Shown: in pieces, positions 36,342 to 44,933 of the stretch | How positions within the stretch are numbered: position 1 is the first letter of the stretch | Layout of the letters: each line of letters begins with the position of its first letter | Translations under genes and position numbers: made by a program | The notes under the pieces: model-generated | Database searches by the model: none | What the model was told of the DNA's origin: nothing | What the model saw: the letters and a program-made list of their open reading frames with translations, nothing else | From: Pseudomonas sp. DG56-2 | GTDB taxonomy: Bacteria; Pseudomonadota; Gammaproteobacteria; Pseudomonadales; Pseudomonadaceae | NCBI RefSeq assembly: GCF_004803755.1 | Contig: NZ_CP032311.1 | Coordinates: 2,372,501 to 2,436,500 of the forward strand | Direction of reading: 5' to 3' | DNA length: 64,000 bases

Positions 36342-36995
36342 ATGTCCTTTGTACCTTCATTTTTTGATTTCCTGATTACTCATCTCCAGCAGGAGGAGCG
36401 CCGACGCATGCTGATGTCCATTGCCGTCACGGCGGCCCCTGAACATTGGTTGAGTCTGGAAGCTGCAGCGCTCCTGGACGTTAATCGCGCCCGGTTTGGC
36501 TTGGGCGAACCTCTGGATGAGCGACACAATGTGCCCCGCTGGCTGATCGCTGCCGAGCGCAAGAAAGTAGATGTGTGGATCGAGGATCAGACAGGCGATC
36601 AGCCCCCCCATGCTATGGAGTTCAAAGTCGTCCACAATAATAAAAATGCCTACCAGAAAATATGGGAAATCCGCCGAGACCTGCAAAAGGTAATACCCAA
36701 TACCGAATCAAATGACCACGTCATTCGCTGGGGGGTGGTCTTTCTAGTGTTTCATCGATTCTACCAAGATCAAGCCGGCGGTTACGCTGTGAATCCTCAG
36801 TTCAAGGATTGCCCGGGAATGCTTCAGGCCTTCGAACATGCGCTGCATAACGACGAAGAATGGTATGCAGATGCGCCCAAACTGGAGCTTGCGTTAGAGC
36901 CCGTGCATCTCTGCGACATGTCCACGGCAAACTATATAGACCCGGCGAGTGGACAGTCCGCTATCTATGCTGCATTGGTAAAAAGAAAACACTGA
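36342..36995 (+). CDS. Hypothetical protein, possible PD-(D/E)XK nuclease fold
   Basis: The 217-residue protein is chosen to start at ATG 36342 (MSFVPSFFDF); the ribosome-binding site is weak. A strand with Asp (KVDVWIED, about 91-98) followed by a strand with the E-x-K triplet (HAMEFKVVHN, about 107-116) and a basic helix (YQKIWEIRRDLQKV) has the layout of PD-(D/E)XK nuclease cores. This is pattern reading only. Its stop is 11 bases before the sirtuin GTG, with the sirtuin ribosome-binding site touching the stop, so the two are co-translated. Confidence 0.6.
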   Translation: MSFVPSFFDFLITHLQQEERRRMLMSIAVTAAPEHWLSLEAAALLDVNRARFGLGEPLDERHNVPRWLIAAERKKVDVWIEDQTGDQPPHAMEFKVVHNNKNAYQKIWEIRRDLQKVIPNTESNDHVIRWGVVFLVFHRFYQDQAGGYAVNPQFKDCPGMLQAFEHALHNDEEWYADAPKLELALEPVHLCDMSTANYIDPASGQSAIYAALVKRKH

Positions 36996-37006
36996 GGAGG
37001 CCTGCC

Positions 37007-37780
37007 GTGGAAATTGATCAGGGCGTGCTTGATGTACTACAAAGCGCCAAACATGTCCTTGTCTTTACTGGCGCTGGAGTTTCTGCGGAAAGTGGAATTC
37101 CGACGTTCCGTGACGCGCAGGCAGGATTGTGGGCACGCTTCGACCCCGCCGCCCTAGCTACCCGTGAAGCCTTTAGACGAGATCCCACATTCGTATGGGG
37201 CTGGTATGAGTGGCGGCGAATGCAGGTGTACAAAGCGCACCCAAATCTGGCACATCGGGCGATTGCGGAACTATCCGCCATCGTTCCGAAGCTGACACTG
37301 GTCACACAGAATGTAGATGACCTGCATGAGCGCGCTGGCAGTACTGAGGTTATCCATCTGCATGGAAGTTTAAGCAAACCACGTTGTTTTGCCTGCGCCA
37401 GGTTCGCTATCGATCCTCTGCCACCGCCTGATGAGCCCATAGAGGGGCGGCACGTGGAGCCGCCGCGTTGCAGTCATTGCGGTGGCAAGCTACGCCCTGG
37501 CGTAGTGTGGTTTGGAGAAAGTCTCCCTACGCAGGCATTGGCGCAGTCTTTTGCCGCTGCGAAAGACTGTGACGTACTCCTATCCGTGGGTACATCGGGC
37601 GTTGTCAAACCTGCAGCACAAATACCAGATATTGCCTGGCGGGCGGGCGCTACCGTGGTGCATATCAATCCTGACACCAAGTGTGTCCGTAGCGCGCGGG
37701 AGTTTTGGCTAGAGGGGCGAGCAAGTGAGGTATTGCCACAATTGCTGAAAAAAAGATTGCAGTCTGATGATGTGTCATGA
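37007..37780 (+). CDS. NAD-dependent protein deacylase (class III sirtuin)
   Basis: The 257-residue protein starts at GTG 37007 after GAGGAGG. All sirtuin blocks are present: FTGAGVSAESGIPTFRD (NAD), VTQNVDDLHERAG, catalytic His in HLHGS, two zinc CxxC pairs (CFAC and CSHC), GTSGVVKPAA and HINPD. A Tyr-x-x-Arg pair in WYEWRR sits where SIRT5/CobB recognise succinyl- or malonyl-lysine, so desuccinylase activity is plausible. The zinc site and motifs indicate a deacylase, unlike the NADase-type SIR2 domains of Thoeris or DSR defence. It is coupled to the gene upstream. Confidence 0.88.
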   Translation: MEIDQGVLDVLQSAKHVLVFTGAGVSAESGIPTFRDAQAGLWARFDPAALATREAFRRDPTFVWGWYEWRRMQVYKAHPNLAHRAIAELSAIVPKLTLVTQNVDDLHERAGSTEVIHLHGSLSKPRCFACARFAIDPLPPPDEPIEGRHVEPPRCSHCGGKLRPGVVWFGESLPTQALAQSFAAAKDCDVLLSVGTSGVVKPAAQIPDIAWRAGATVVHINPDTKCVRSAREFWLEGRASEVLPQLLKKRLQSDDVS

Positions 37781-37931
37781 CGAATGTAACAGCCAACATG
37801 GACCTCTCTAAGTTGCAATGCTTCGGACATTCAATGTCTCGCTTTTCGATGTGACGTTGAAGACTGCAAGCGCCGCCCACTTGAATTGCCCACTCGCACA
37901 AAAGGAGCAGCTTGACCACCCTCGCGTCGCC

Positions 37932-39266
37932 CTACAGCGATTCAAGAAACGCCCGAATCGCCCGTCGTTCCTTCGCAGCCAATGCAACATACCGTTGTCG
38001 AGCAATTTCTGCCTCACCACCATGCCAGACAATGGCTTCTTCCAAGGTGCGTGCGCGACCGTCGTGCAAGTATCCACTGCCGGGGTTGATGCGCTCTCCC
38101 AGGCCAAGTCCCCACAGCGCAGGTGTGCGCCATTGTCGGCCATTGGCGAGGTAGTCTTCACGCCCGTCGGCCAGGCCTGCGCCCATGTCGTGCAGCAACA
38201 GGTCGGTATACGGCGCAATGCGTTGCTCGGTCAGCGCCGGGTAAAGTGGATGCTTGCCGGTGATCAGTGCGGGGCGGTGACAGGCGCTGCAGCCAAGTGC
38301 AGCGAAGAGCTTTTCGCCCTCGATGACCGTGGGGTCGGCCTGTTGTCGACGGGCCGGTACGGCCAGGTGGGCGAGGTAAAAATGCAGATCGCCCAGTTGC
38401 ATGGCGTTCAGTTCCGGCTCGCCGCCGTGTGGCGCCCGAGCGCAGTCCTGCTGCGCGGGAGTGCAGTTTTGCACGGGGGCTAACGTGGAGGTTATGCCAA
38501 GGTCACCCAGCATGGCGTGGGCGATTTGTTGGCGCAGGTCGGGTTGGTTGGCCTTGAGGCCAAAACGGCCTGCCTCGGCACGTTGTCGCTCGACGCTCCA
38601 CACTTGGTTGACACGCCCTGACACGCCGTCCGGTTTGGCTTCGGCGGCCATGGCGTGGAGGGTGGCCTCGTCAATGGCCTCCAGCAGACCGAGGCCGAAT
38701 ACCGGCGAGCCGACCCGTGCCGAGGTCATGACCCCGTCCAGCGGCCCATAGGCCAGCTCCCGTAACTGCACACGCGGCGTGCGCAGCATGACGGTTTCGC
38801 CATCACCGAGGGCTAGTGCATGCTCTTGCCAGTGGACATGGGCCCGGCCTTCACCCGGCACACCGGGCACAGCCAGTTCATTGAGCTGATCGCCATAGAC
38901 AAGGTGAGGCTTTGGCCCTCCATGAGCGTCGTGCCCCGGTACGGACAAACGCAGCAGCATGCTGCGCATTGCCTCACCCTGCAGGGGCGCCTGGCCGCGG
39001 CCATTTTTGGGGTGACAGGCGATGCAGGAAATCCGGTTGTACAACGGCCCGAGGCCATCCACTGCTGCGTCTCTGGACGGTGCCACCACCCAGGCCTGCC
39101 GGAACAGGCTGCGCCCGCGGAAGAAGCGTTCCAGTTGGTCATCGTCCAGCTTGGCAAACGGTTGGGCATATGCTTCACGGTTGGCCGCGGTGTGAGTGAC
39201 ATCGGCGCTGGCAAGCCCGCTCACCAGCAAGCCGATCAACAATCCAACAGCGCGGAGGGCGTTCAC
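37932..39266 (-). CDS. Di-haem c-type cytochrome oxidoreductase (DHOR family)
   Basis: This 444-residue exported protein has a signal peptide (cut near GLASADV, about 22) and two haem c sites: CIACH (about residues 81-85) and CSACH (about 330-334). It belongs to the di-haem thiol-oxidoreductase-like family often found beside iron-uptake genes such as imelysins. The gene is last in an operon with a solute-binding protein (four-base overlap) and a TonB receptor. In this setting it may reduce or oxidise a metal during uptake at the periplasm; this is inference. Confidence 0.87.
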   Translation of the reverse strand: MNALRAVGLLIGLLVSGLASADVTHTAANREAYAQPFAKLDDDQLERFFRGRSLFRQAWVVAPSRDAAVDGLGPLYNRISCIACHPKNGRGQAPLQGEAMRSMLLRLSVPGHDAHGGPKPHLVYGDQLNELAVPGVPGEGRAHVHWQEHALALGDGETVMLRTPRVQLRELAYGPLDGVMTSARVGSPVFGLGLLEAIDEATLHAMAAEAKPDGVSGRVNQVWSVERQRAEAGRFGLKANQPDLRQQIAHAMLGDLGITSTLAPVQNCTPAQQDCARAPHGGEPELNAMQLGDLHFYLAHLAVPARRQQADPTVIEGEKLFAALGCSACHRPALITGKHPLYPALTEQRIAPYTDLLLHDMGAGLADGREDYLANGRQWRTPALWGLGLGERINPGSGYLHDGRARTLEEAIVWHGGEAEIARQRYVALAAKERRAIRAFLESL

Positions 39267-40564
39267 AGACCCAAACCATCCAGCAATCGGGCAGCTTCTG
39301 CCCGTTGACGTGCGGCCTGGAACTGCCAGGTGATTTCCCTGCGGCCGAGCTCGTCCAGGTCGCTTGCCGGTTCGTGCGTCATGCCGCTGTCCTGACGGGC
39401 CGCGTATAGGGCCAGTAACGCTTTTTCCTCCACTTGCTCAGCAGCCAGTGGCGGCGTGATCAGTAGCTGGCGTATCGCGCTGACGTCATGTCCTGCTGCT
39501 TCGGCAGCATGCAGTCGAGCCCACAGCGTGTTCAAGGCGTCGTGGGGCAGGCTTAGCCACTGGGTAAACAGGGAACTGATCAGCGCGAGGCGCTCGCGCG
39601 AGCTACCGTTGCCGTAGTCATAAGCGCCTCGGCCCGCTGCAACGAACGGGTCGTGATAATGCTCCGGCAACTGCGCGTAGACGCTGGGTCGCACCGGCAG
39701 CTTGCGGATGTCTGCATCAGCCAGCAGCGCCTGTCCCGTTTCAGACAGCACGTACTGTGCGAACGCTCTGGCGCCATCAGGCGCCTTGCTATGGGCGGTT
39801 ATGGCAATGAACGCCGGGTTGAGGCCGCCATGGGCCGGATACACGAAGTCTACCGGTTCGCCATTGGCCTTGGCCGAGGCGACAAAGAAATCAATCGACA
39901 ACCCTACTGCGGCACGCCCACTGGTGACTTCATCGCTGACCAAGGTACCCCCACGCGTAACCAGGCGTGCATTGGCGCTCAGTTCGCTCCAGATGGCCCA
40001 GCCACGTTCCCAGCCGTAGGCACGCAAGACGATATCCAGTAGCACCGGCGCGAAGCCGACACGGCTCGGGTCGGGTAGCGCGACGCGCCCGTGCAACCGG
40101 GGGTCGAGCAGGTCGGGCCAATCCCTGGGCGTAGCGACCCCCAGTTCGTTCAGCGTCGTGGCATTGATGGCAAAGCCGTAACCAGCCAGCTCGGTCGCCT
40201 GGTACAGCGCTTGTTCGTCCCGCAGTGACAGGCCACCGATCTGTGCCGGCAAGCCCTCCAGGCTGATACCCAGCGGTTGCCAACTGCCTGCTTTTGCCAG
40301 TCGGGTGAAGTTGCCCGGTGACGGTGCCCAATACACATCGACACCGCCCTGTCGGGGCTGCATCAGGTACGGCAGGGCATCGAAGCCCTGGCGCCAGAGG
40401 ATGTGCAGGCGATACTCCGGGTGAGCCTGGGCAAAACCCTCCTCAACCCGCGTCATCATTTCTTCGGGGTAGCTGGTCATCACCACTACAGTTTGCGGCG
40501 CTGCGTTCAGCAGTGAGCTGAACGTCAGCAGCAGGCCCGCCAGCCAGCGATTACAGCGGCACAT
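39263..40564 (-). CDS. Periplasmic solute-binding protein, Fe(III)/polyamine ABC type
   Basis: This protein of about 433 residues begins MCRCNRWLAGLLLTF at ATG 40562-40564, overlapping the receptor stop; the signal is cut near LLNAAPQ. The body follows type 2 binding-protein folds with VVMTSYPEEMMTRVEEGF, GYGFAINATTLNELGVATP, WPDLLDPRLHGRVALPDPS and GGLNPAFIAI, as in AfuA/FutA-like iron binders. It is longer than usual because of an added C-terminal helical region (about 340-433). No ABC permease or ATPase gene is present in the operon, so its inner-membrane partner is elsewhere or absent. Confidence 0.85.
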   Translation of the reverse strand: MCRCNRWLAGLLLTFSSLLNAAPQTVVVMTSYPEEMMTRVEEGFAQAHPEYRLHILWRQGFDALPYLMQPRQGGVDVYWAPSPGNFTRLAKAGSWQPLGISLEGLPAQIGGLSLRDEQALYQATELAGYGFAINATTLNELGVATPRDWPDLLDPRLHGRVALPDPSRVGFAPVLLDIVLRAYGWERGWAIWSELSANARLVTRGGTLVSDEVTSGRAAVGLSIDFFVASAKANGEPVDFVYPAHGGLNPAFIAITAHSKAPDGARAFAQYVLSETGQALLADADIRKLPVRPSVYAQLPEHYHDPFVAAGRGAYDYGNGSSRERLALISSLFTQWLSLPHDALNTLWARLHAAEAAGHDVSAIRQLLITPPLAAEQVEEKALLALYAARQDSGMTHEPASDLDELGRREITWQFQAARQRAEAARLLDGLGL

Positions 40565-42593
40565 TGAATTGCACGAAATATTGACGGCCAATTTCTGGAT
40601 AACCCTCGCTGTATTCATACAACCGATCGAACAGGTTGCGAACACCCCCCTCGATCAACACGTCATTGCTGAATCGGTAACCGGTCTTGAGGTTGTACAC
40701 GGCGTAGCCTGCTGCCATTTGTGTGGCATCGGAGGTGTTGTAGCGACGCGAGGCGGCCTCCACGCTGGCGGTGTGCTTCCAGGCGTCGAGATTCAAGGAC
40801 GCCGAGCCAAACAGGCTATGGCGAGGTGTGTCGGTGGGATGCAGGTCGTGGTCGCTGAGGTTTTCCCGGTCAAGCCATGTGTAGTTGGCTGCCAACTCCC
40901 ACTGGCCCAGGTCGCCGTTGATGCCCAGTTCGACGCCCTGATTACGCGCCTTGGCGATGTTCTGGAACTGGCCGCAGGGCTCGGCACAGTTAGTTTGCGC
41001 GGGCACCGTGACCTTTTGGATGGAGTCTTCGATATTTGCCACGAACAGCGCCGCGTCGAGCTGCCATTGCGCTGCCACCTGGCCGCTGTAACCGAACTCA
41101 TAATGAGTCGCTCGTTCGGACTTGAGATCAGGACTGGGAATGACGGTGCCAAAGCGCGTCGAGTAGCGATCCTTGATAGTGGCGAAGCGGCTTTTGCGCG
41201 ACACGGTCAGGCGCAATTGGCCGTTGTCGTTGGTGCCCAATAGCGGGTTGGTATTGGCAAACAAACCGAGCTGCGCGTTGACTGCGTCGTTGCTCCCGGT
41301 AGGTTCGTCGTAGAGTACGGCCTGCGTTGGTGAGTTGGCGTTAGTGCCGTAGTTCTGCGCATCGAGGCTCTTGCGATAGTTGTAGGAGACGCCACCCACC
41401 ACGCTGAATATCTCGTTCAAGCGCAGCGTGTCTTCCAGGGCTATCGATTGGGTCTGATCACGGAAGTGGGTCTGCGGGCTTGAACCATCACGGGAGCGGT
41501 GCACGTCGTCTTTGAAGTGATAGGCAATGCCGAGGCGGTTGGCCTCGCTCAAGGCCAGGTCGCCTTCTATCGAGAAGCCGGTGCTCTCGTCATCGTATTT
41601 GCTCGGGAAGCCTTTTTGTAAAGCACCGACGACCCCGTTGCGGTAGGCGTAACTCTCCAGCGAGTTCTTGAAGGTGTCGTGGTAAACGCGGGTTTTTAGC
41701 GCGTGCTCGCCAAACGCGGTTTTAGTGGCGATGAAGACACTGGTGTTGTCTGAGCGTGGCCACTCCCACCAACGTGCGCGCTGGCCGGTAGCCGGGAGGT
41801 CGCCGGCATACGGCGGTTGGCCTTTACTCCCTTGTTGATCAACGTAGCCGAGCACGTATTCATCGGTTTCATTAGGAGTGAAACCAAGCTTGAAACTGAA
41901 CTTGGTGTCACGGTGGTCACTGTTCTCGCGACGACCCGTTCCCTGCTGGTTGTTGGTGGGCTTGAAGTCATCAGGCAGCAGGGTGTAATCGTAATCGACA
42001 TACGACACGCCGCCCTGCATCCACCAGGCGCCCTGATTGGAGCCGACGTTGGCGTAGCTCCGGTAGGCGTTGACGTTGCCATGATCGGTGAGCTCCAAGC
42101 CGCCGCCCACTTCGCCTTCGAACACTTCAGTGGGCCGACGGGTCACCAGGTTGATTGCACCGCCTAACGTGTTGGGACCATACAGCAGCGAGGCGAAACC
42201 CTTGTCCACCTGGATGCGCGACAGATCGTAGGTAGTGAAACGTCCCAGGTCGATGTTGCCGTCGTATGGCACGTAGGTAGGGATGCCGTCGATATACACC
42301 GGCACCTGCAAGCGATCGAAACCACGCACAAAAACCACCTGCTCGGCGCGACCGCCGATATAGCCAAGGTTGACGCCAGGGGCCAGGGTCAGCGCGCTGG
42401 CGACGGTCTCACGATCGTGCAGGCGAATGTCTTTCAGGTCGATGACGCTAGCGCCGGTGGACAATGTTTCGTCCTGCGGTGCAGAGATCTGGATTTCGCC
42501 GAGGGTGAAGGTATTTTTCTGTTCCGCGACGGCGGTCTGGGCACTGATGGCTGCGACGGCAACCATCAGGGCGCGTGGTGTTAACGGCTTCAT
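40551..42593 (-). CDS. TonB-dependent receptor of a metal-uptake operon (no signalling domain)
   Basis: This protein of about 680 residues starts at ATG 42591-42593 with AGGAG upstream. After the signal peptide (cut near TAVAEQK) come a TonB-box-like stretch (TFTLGEIQISA), a plug (VFVRGFDRLQVPVYIDGIP; IQVDKGFASLLYGPNTLGG) and a barrel ending GRQYFVQFNVPL. It lacks a STN domain, so unlike the other two receptors it does not signal to a FecR. It heads the operon with the solute-binding protein and di-haem protein. The ligand could be iron, zinc or copper; the sequence does not say. Confidence 0.9.
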   Translation of the reverse strand: MKPLTPRALMVAVAAISAQTAVAEQKNTFTLGEIQISAPQDETLSTGASVIDLKDIRLHDRETVASALTLAPGVNLGYIGGRAEQVVFVRGFDRLQVPVYIDGIPTYVPYDGNIDLGRFTTYDLSRIQVDKGFASLLYGPNTLGGAINLVTRRPTEVFEGEVGGGLELTDHGNVNAYRSYANVGSNQGAWWMQGGVSYVDYDYTLLPDDFKPTNNQQGTGRRENSDHRDTKFSFKLGFTPNETDEYVLGYVDQQGSKGQPPYAGDLPATGQRARWWEWPRSDNTSVFIATKTAFGEHALKTRVYHDTFKNSLESYAYRNGVVGALQKGFPSKYDDESTGFSIEGDLALSEANRLGIAYHFKDDVHRSRDGSSPQTHFRDQTQSIALEDTLRLNEIFSVVGGVSYNYRKSLDAQNYGTNANSPTQAVLYDEPTGSNDAVNAQLGLFANTNPLLGTNDNGQLRLTVSRKSRFATIKDRYSTRFGTVIPSPDLKSERATHYEFGYSGQVAAQWQLDAALFVANIEDSIQKVTVPAQTNCAEPCGQFQNIAKARNQGVELGINGDLGQWELAANYTWLDRENLSDHDLHPTDTPRHSLFGSASLNLDAWKHTASVEAASRRYNTSDATQMAAGYAVYNLKTGYRFSNDVLIEGGVRNLFDRLYEYSEGYPEIGRQYFVQFNVPL

Positions 42594-42635
42594 TACTGCT
42601 CCTGCGTCGGCCATGACAGAGGCGCTGCCTGGCTC

Positions 42636-42811
42636 GTTATATATTTTGTTATATAGCGATAGATGGATTTTCCCTGACCACGACCTCCCCAGGAGGTGAT
42701 CAGCCATCGTTCGCGATAGGGGAAAACAGGATGGCGCAATGCCAACCGCGAGGAATCCTAGCGCTGTTCGGATGGGGTGACAACGGTGTATATAAAAATA
42801 TATAGCGATAG
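42636..42811. promoter_or_regulatory. Divergent regulatory region with repeated AT-rich motif
   Basis: The 342-base gap 42594-42935 contains the 13-mer TATATAGCGATAG twice (42650-42662 and 42799-42811). Each copy is preceded by AT-rich repeats: GTTATATA twice at 12-base spacing (42636-42655), and the dyad TATATA-AAAA-TATATA (42789-42804). One copy lies about 57 bases upstream of the receptor gene, the other about 125 upstream of the transpeptidase gene, so a shared regulator is plausible. It does not match the Fur consensus. Confidence 0.5.
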
Positions 42812-42935
42812 GGTTTGCAGGGATATTGCAAGGTTCATCATTACCTGTCTGGTTTGCACCGCTACCATTAGGGTATTTGCCCGATGGCGAATATTCCGCT
42901 TAAGCTCGCATCATCGTGCTATGAGGATGGATTCG

Positions 42936-43970
42936 ATGTTGCACATACCGCTCGGAATGGGTCTTTTGCTTGCCGCCGCGTTGATTGAGGCCGCTCCGCT
43001 GCAGGTGCCGAGCCCGGCCGAGCTCAGGAACCAACTCGAAAGTCTCAAACCCGGTCAGTTTCTCTGGTACCCGCAGGTCTCGCCGGTGGGGCCGGTAACT
43101 GTGGTAGTCAGCCTCACCGAGCAACGTGCCTACGTTTATCGCAATGGCATCGCCATCGGCGTCAGTACCGTGAGCAGCGGCAAGGCAGGGCGAGAAACCC
43201 CCACTGGGGTCTTCAGCATTCTGCAGAAAAAGGTCGAGCATAAATCCAGTCTCTACAACAGCGCACCGATGCCGTACATGGAGCGCCTGACATGGGACGG
43301 CATCGCCCTGCACGCAGGCCATTTACCGGGTTATCCCGCGTCGCACGGCTGCGTGCGCTTGCCGTTGGAATTTGCCAAGAAGCTGTATGAAGTCACCGGT
43401 TTCAGTTCGACCACCGTCATCGTTTCCGACACCCATAGTGCACCGGTGGAGGTCTATCATCCCGGTGTGCTGGCGCCTACGGTCAGCGAAGGTAAAGCCC
43501 AAGGTCCGCTGGTGTTGAACAACCAACAGTTCTGGAACGATCCAGACCCGACGGCGGGGCCTCTGTCGATCCTGATCAGTCGCGCCGACTTGCGCGCCTA
43601 TGTGTTTCGCGGCGGTCAGTTGATTGGCTCGGCGCCAGCACTGTCACCTGAAAACAGTCGACCTCGCAGTGGAATGGCGGTGTACTCCCTGCTGCAAAAG
43701 CCCACCGCCCTGGCGCTCGACGCCGCGTTACCCTTACGCTGGTCGGTGGTTGCTTTAAGCAACCCGGAGTACGGGAATACACCCTATGAACAATTGGGGC
43801 AATTGAACATGAACCCGGAATTTCGCCGTCATCTACATGCGGCGATGGACGTCGGCACCATGTTGGTGATCACCGATTGGGCGTCCACTCGGGATACCCG
43901 CAGCGAAGGAAAATTCACAGTGATCAGCACCGAAGACAGCGAAGAACTTAAACCGTTGGTCAAGAAATGA
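42936..43970 (+). CDS. L,D-transpeptidase family protein (YkuD domain)
   Basis: This protein of about 344 residues is started at ATG 42936 with GAGG nine bases upstream. The signal peptide is cut near LIEAAPL. The YkuD domain shows TVVVSLTEQRAYVYRNG, GKAGRETPTGVF and the catalytic YPASHGCVRLPLEFAKKLYE with nucleophilic Cys. A second half (about 210-344, ISRADLRAYVFRGGQLIGS) repeats the YkuD-like N-terminal strand pattern but has no SHGC motif. It should crosslink peptidoglycan or attach proteins in the periplasm. It is divergent from the metal-uptake operon. Confidence 0.88.
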   Translation: MLHIPLGMGLLLAAALIEAAPLQVPSPAELRNQLESLKPGQFLWYPQVSPVGPVTVVVSLTEQRAYVYRNGIAIGVSTVSSGKAGRETPTGVFSILQKKVEHKSSLYNSAPMPYMERLTWDGIALHAGHLPGYPASHGCVRLPLEFAKKLYEVTGFSSTTVIVSDTHSAPVEVYHPGVLAPTVSEGKAQGPLVLNNQQFWNDPDPTAGPLSILISRADLRAYVFRGGQLIGSAPALSPENSRPRSGMAVYSLLQKPTALALDAALPLRWSVVALSNPEYGNTPYEQLGQLNMNPEFRRHLHAAMDVGTMLVITDWASTRDTRSEGKFTVISTEDSEELKPLVKK

Positions 43971-43999
43971 TCGGAAATCCCGCAAAAATCAAGCATGGT

Positions 44000-44021
44000 A
44001 GCGGGCTTTGAGCGGGCTTTG
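44000..44021 (+). repeat. Tandem 11-bp repeat
   Basis: AGCGGGCTTTG occurs twice head to tail between the two transpeptidase genes. It is too short to assign a role and resembles only part of Pseudomonas REP sequences. Confidence 0.4.
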
Positions 44022-44069
44022 CTGGCAAATAAGCTGAGCCAGCAGACAGGTTTTTAAAAAGGATAATCA

Positions 44070-44792
44070 ATGTCGATGTTCGAACCATTGCGGGGAGCCA
44101 TCCGGCTCTCAGTGGCCAGTGTTGGCCTGTTACTCCTCAGCGCTTGGCATACCGCCTTCGCGCAGGCCCTGCCTAGCGCCGCCGAGCTGCAGCAATTGGC
44201 GCCGAACGCCAGTCTTTCCACCCTGGCCCTGGCACTCACCGCTTATTCGTGCGCCAGTCACAGCGATGCGGACAAGTTGCTGACGGTGATCGATTACTCC
44301 AAGGCCTCACGTGACAAGCGCTTGTGGGTGTTTGACTTGCGCGCCAGGAAACTGTTGTTCGAGGAGTGGGTGGCCCATGGCAAGAACAGCGGCGCAGATG
44401 TGCCGACCACGTTTTCCAACGTCCCGAACAGCTACCAATCCTCCATCGGCCTGTATGAGACCGGTAAAACCTATAGCGGGAAACACGGCCGTTCGTTGCG
44501 TCTGCAAGGGCTGGAGCCGGGGTTCAACGACAACAGCATGTCGCGGGCGATTGTCATGCATGCTGCCGCGTATGCCGATCCCAAGGTCGTTCCTGGTCTC
44601 GGTCGTCTGGGTCGCAGCCAAGGATGTCCTGCCGTTCGGCCAGCCATTGCCGGCAAGCTGATCGATACACTGCAACGCGGTAGCTACGTGTTCGCCTACT
44701 ATCCGCAAAAAGACTGGCTGAAAAAATCGCGCTACCTCAACGACCAGAGCTGCCCGCTGGCTGATCACACACTTGCCAGCATCGGTCAATAG
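44070..44792 (+). CDS. Murein L,D-transpeptidase catalytic domain protein (YkuD_2 family)
   Basis: This 240-residue protein has a signal peptide (cut near AFAQALP, about 32) and AAGGA before the ATG. The block LWVFDLRARKLLFEEWVAHGKNSG and the catalytic LGRSQGCPAVRPAI, with Cys in SQGCP, identify the YkuD_2 group, which is distinct from the SHGC motif of the gene upstream. It is expected in the periplasm and to act on peptidoglycan or to add peptides to it. The 99-base gap to the previous gene holds a tandem repeat and no terminator, so co-transcription is possible. Confidence 0.85.
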   Translation: MSMFEPLRGAIRLSVASVGLLLLSAWHTAFAQALPSAAELQQLAPNASLSTLALALTAYSCASHSDADKLLTVIDYSKASRDKRLWVFDLRARKLLFEEWVAHGKNSGADVPTTFSNVPNSYQSSIGLYETGKTYSGKHGRSLRLQGLEPGFNDNSMSRAIVMHAAAYADPKVVPGLGRLGRSQGCPAVRPAIAGKLIDTLQRGSYVFAYYPQKDWLKKSRYLNDQSCPLADHTLASIGQ

Positions 44793-44933
44793 CACGTTCT
44801 GCAGCTCGGCATCTGAGCCTACGGGCGCAAGGCTTACTGGACCTGGGCGCAATCGCTCTGCTGAGTGATTGCGTCAAACAATTGGTGTCAATTTGCTATC
44901 ATGGTCACCATCGTCCAAGTAAGGAACTGCATC

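Noticed and set aside
37007..37780. Sirtuin as part of a Thoeris or DSR anti-phage system
   Set aside because: The protein has the zinc CxxC pairs and deacylase motifs of CobB/SIRT5; there is no TIR, HerA, Argonaute or large C-terminal domain nearby.
44000..44021. Tandem AGCGGGCTTTG as the start of a CRISPR or larger repeat array
   Set aside because: There are only two copies with no spacer and no Cas genes in the window.
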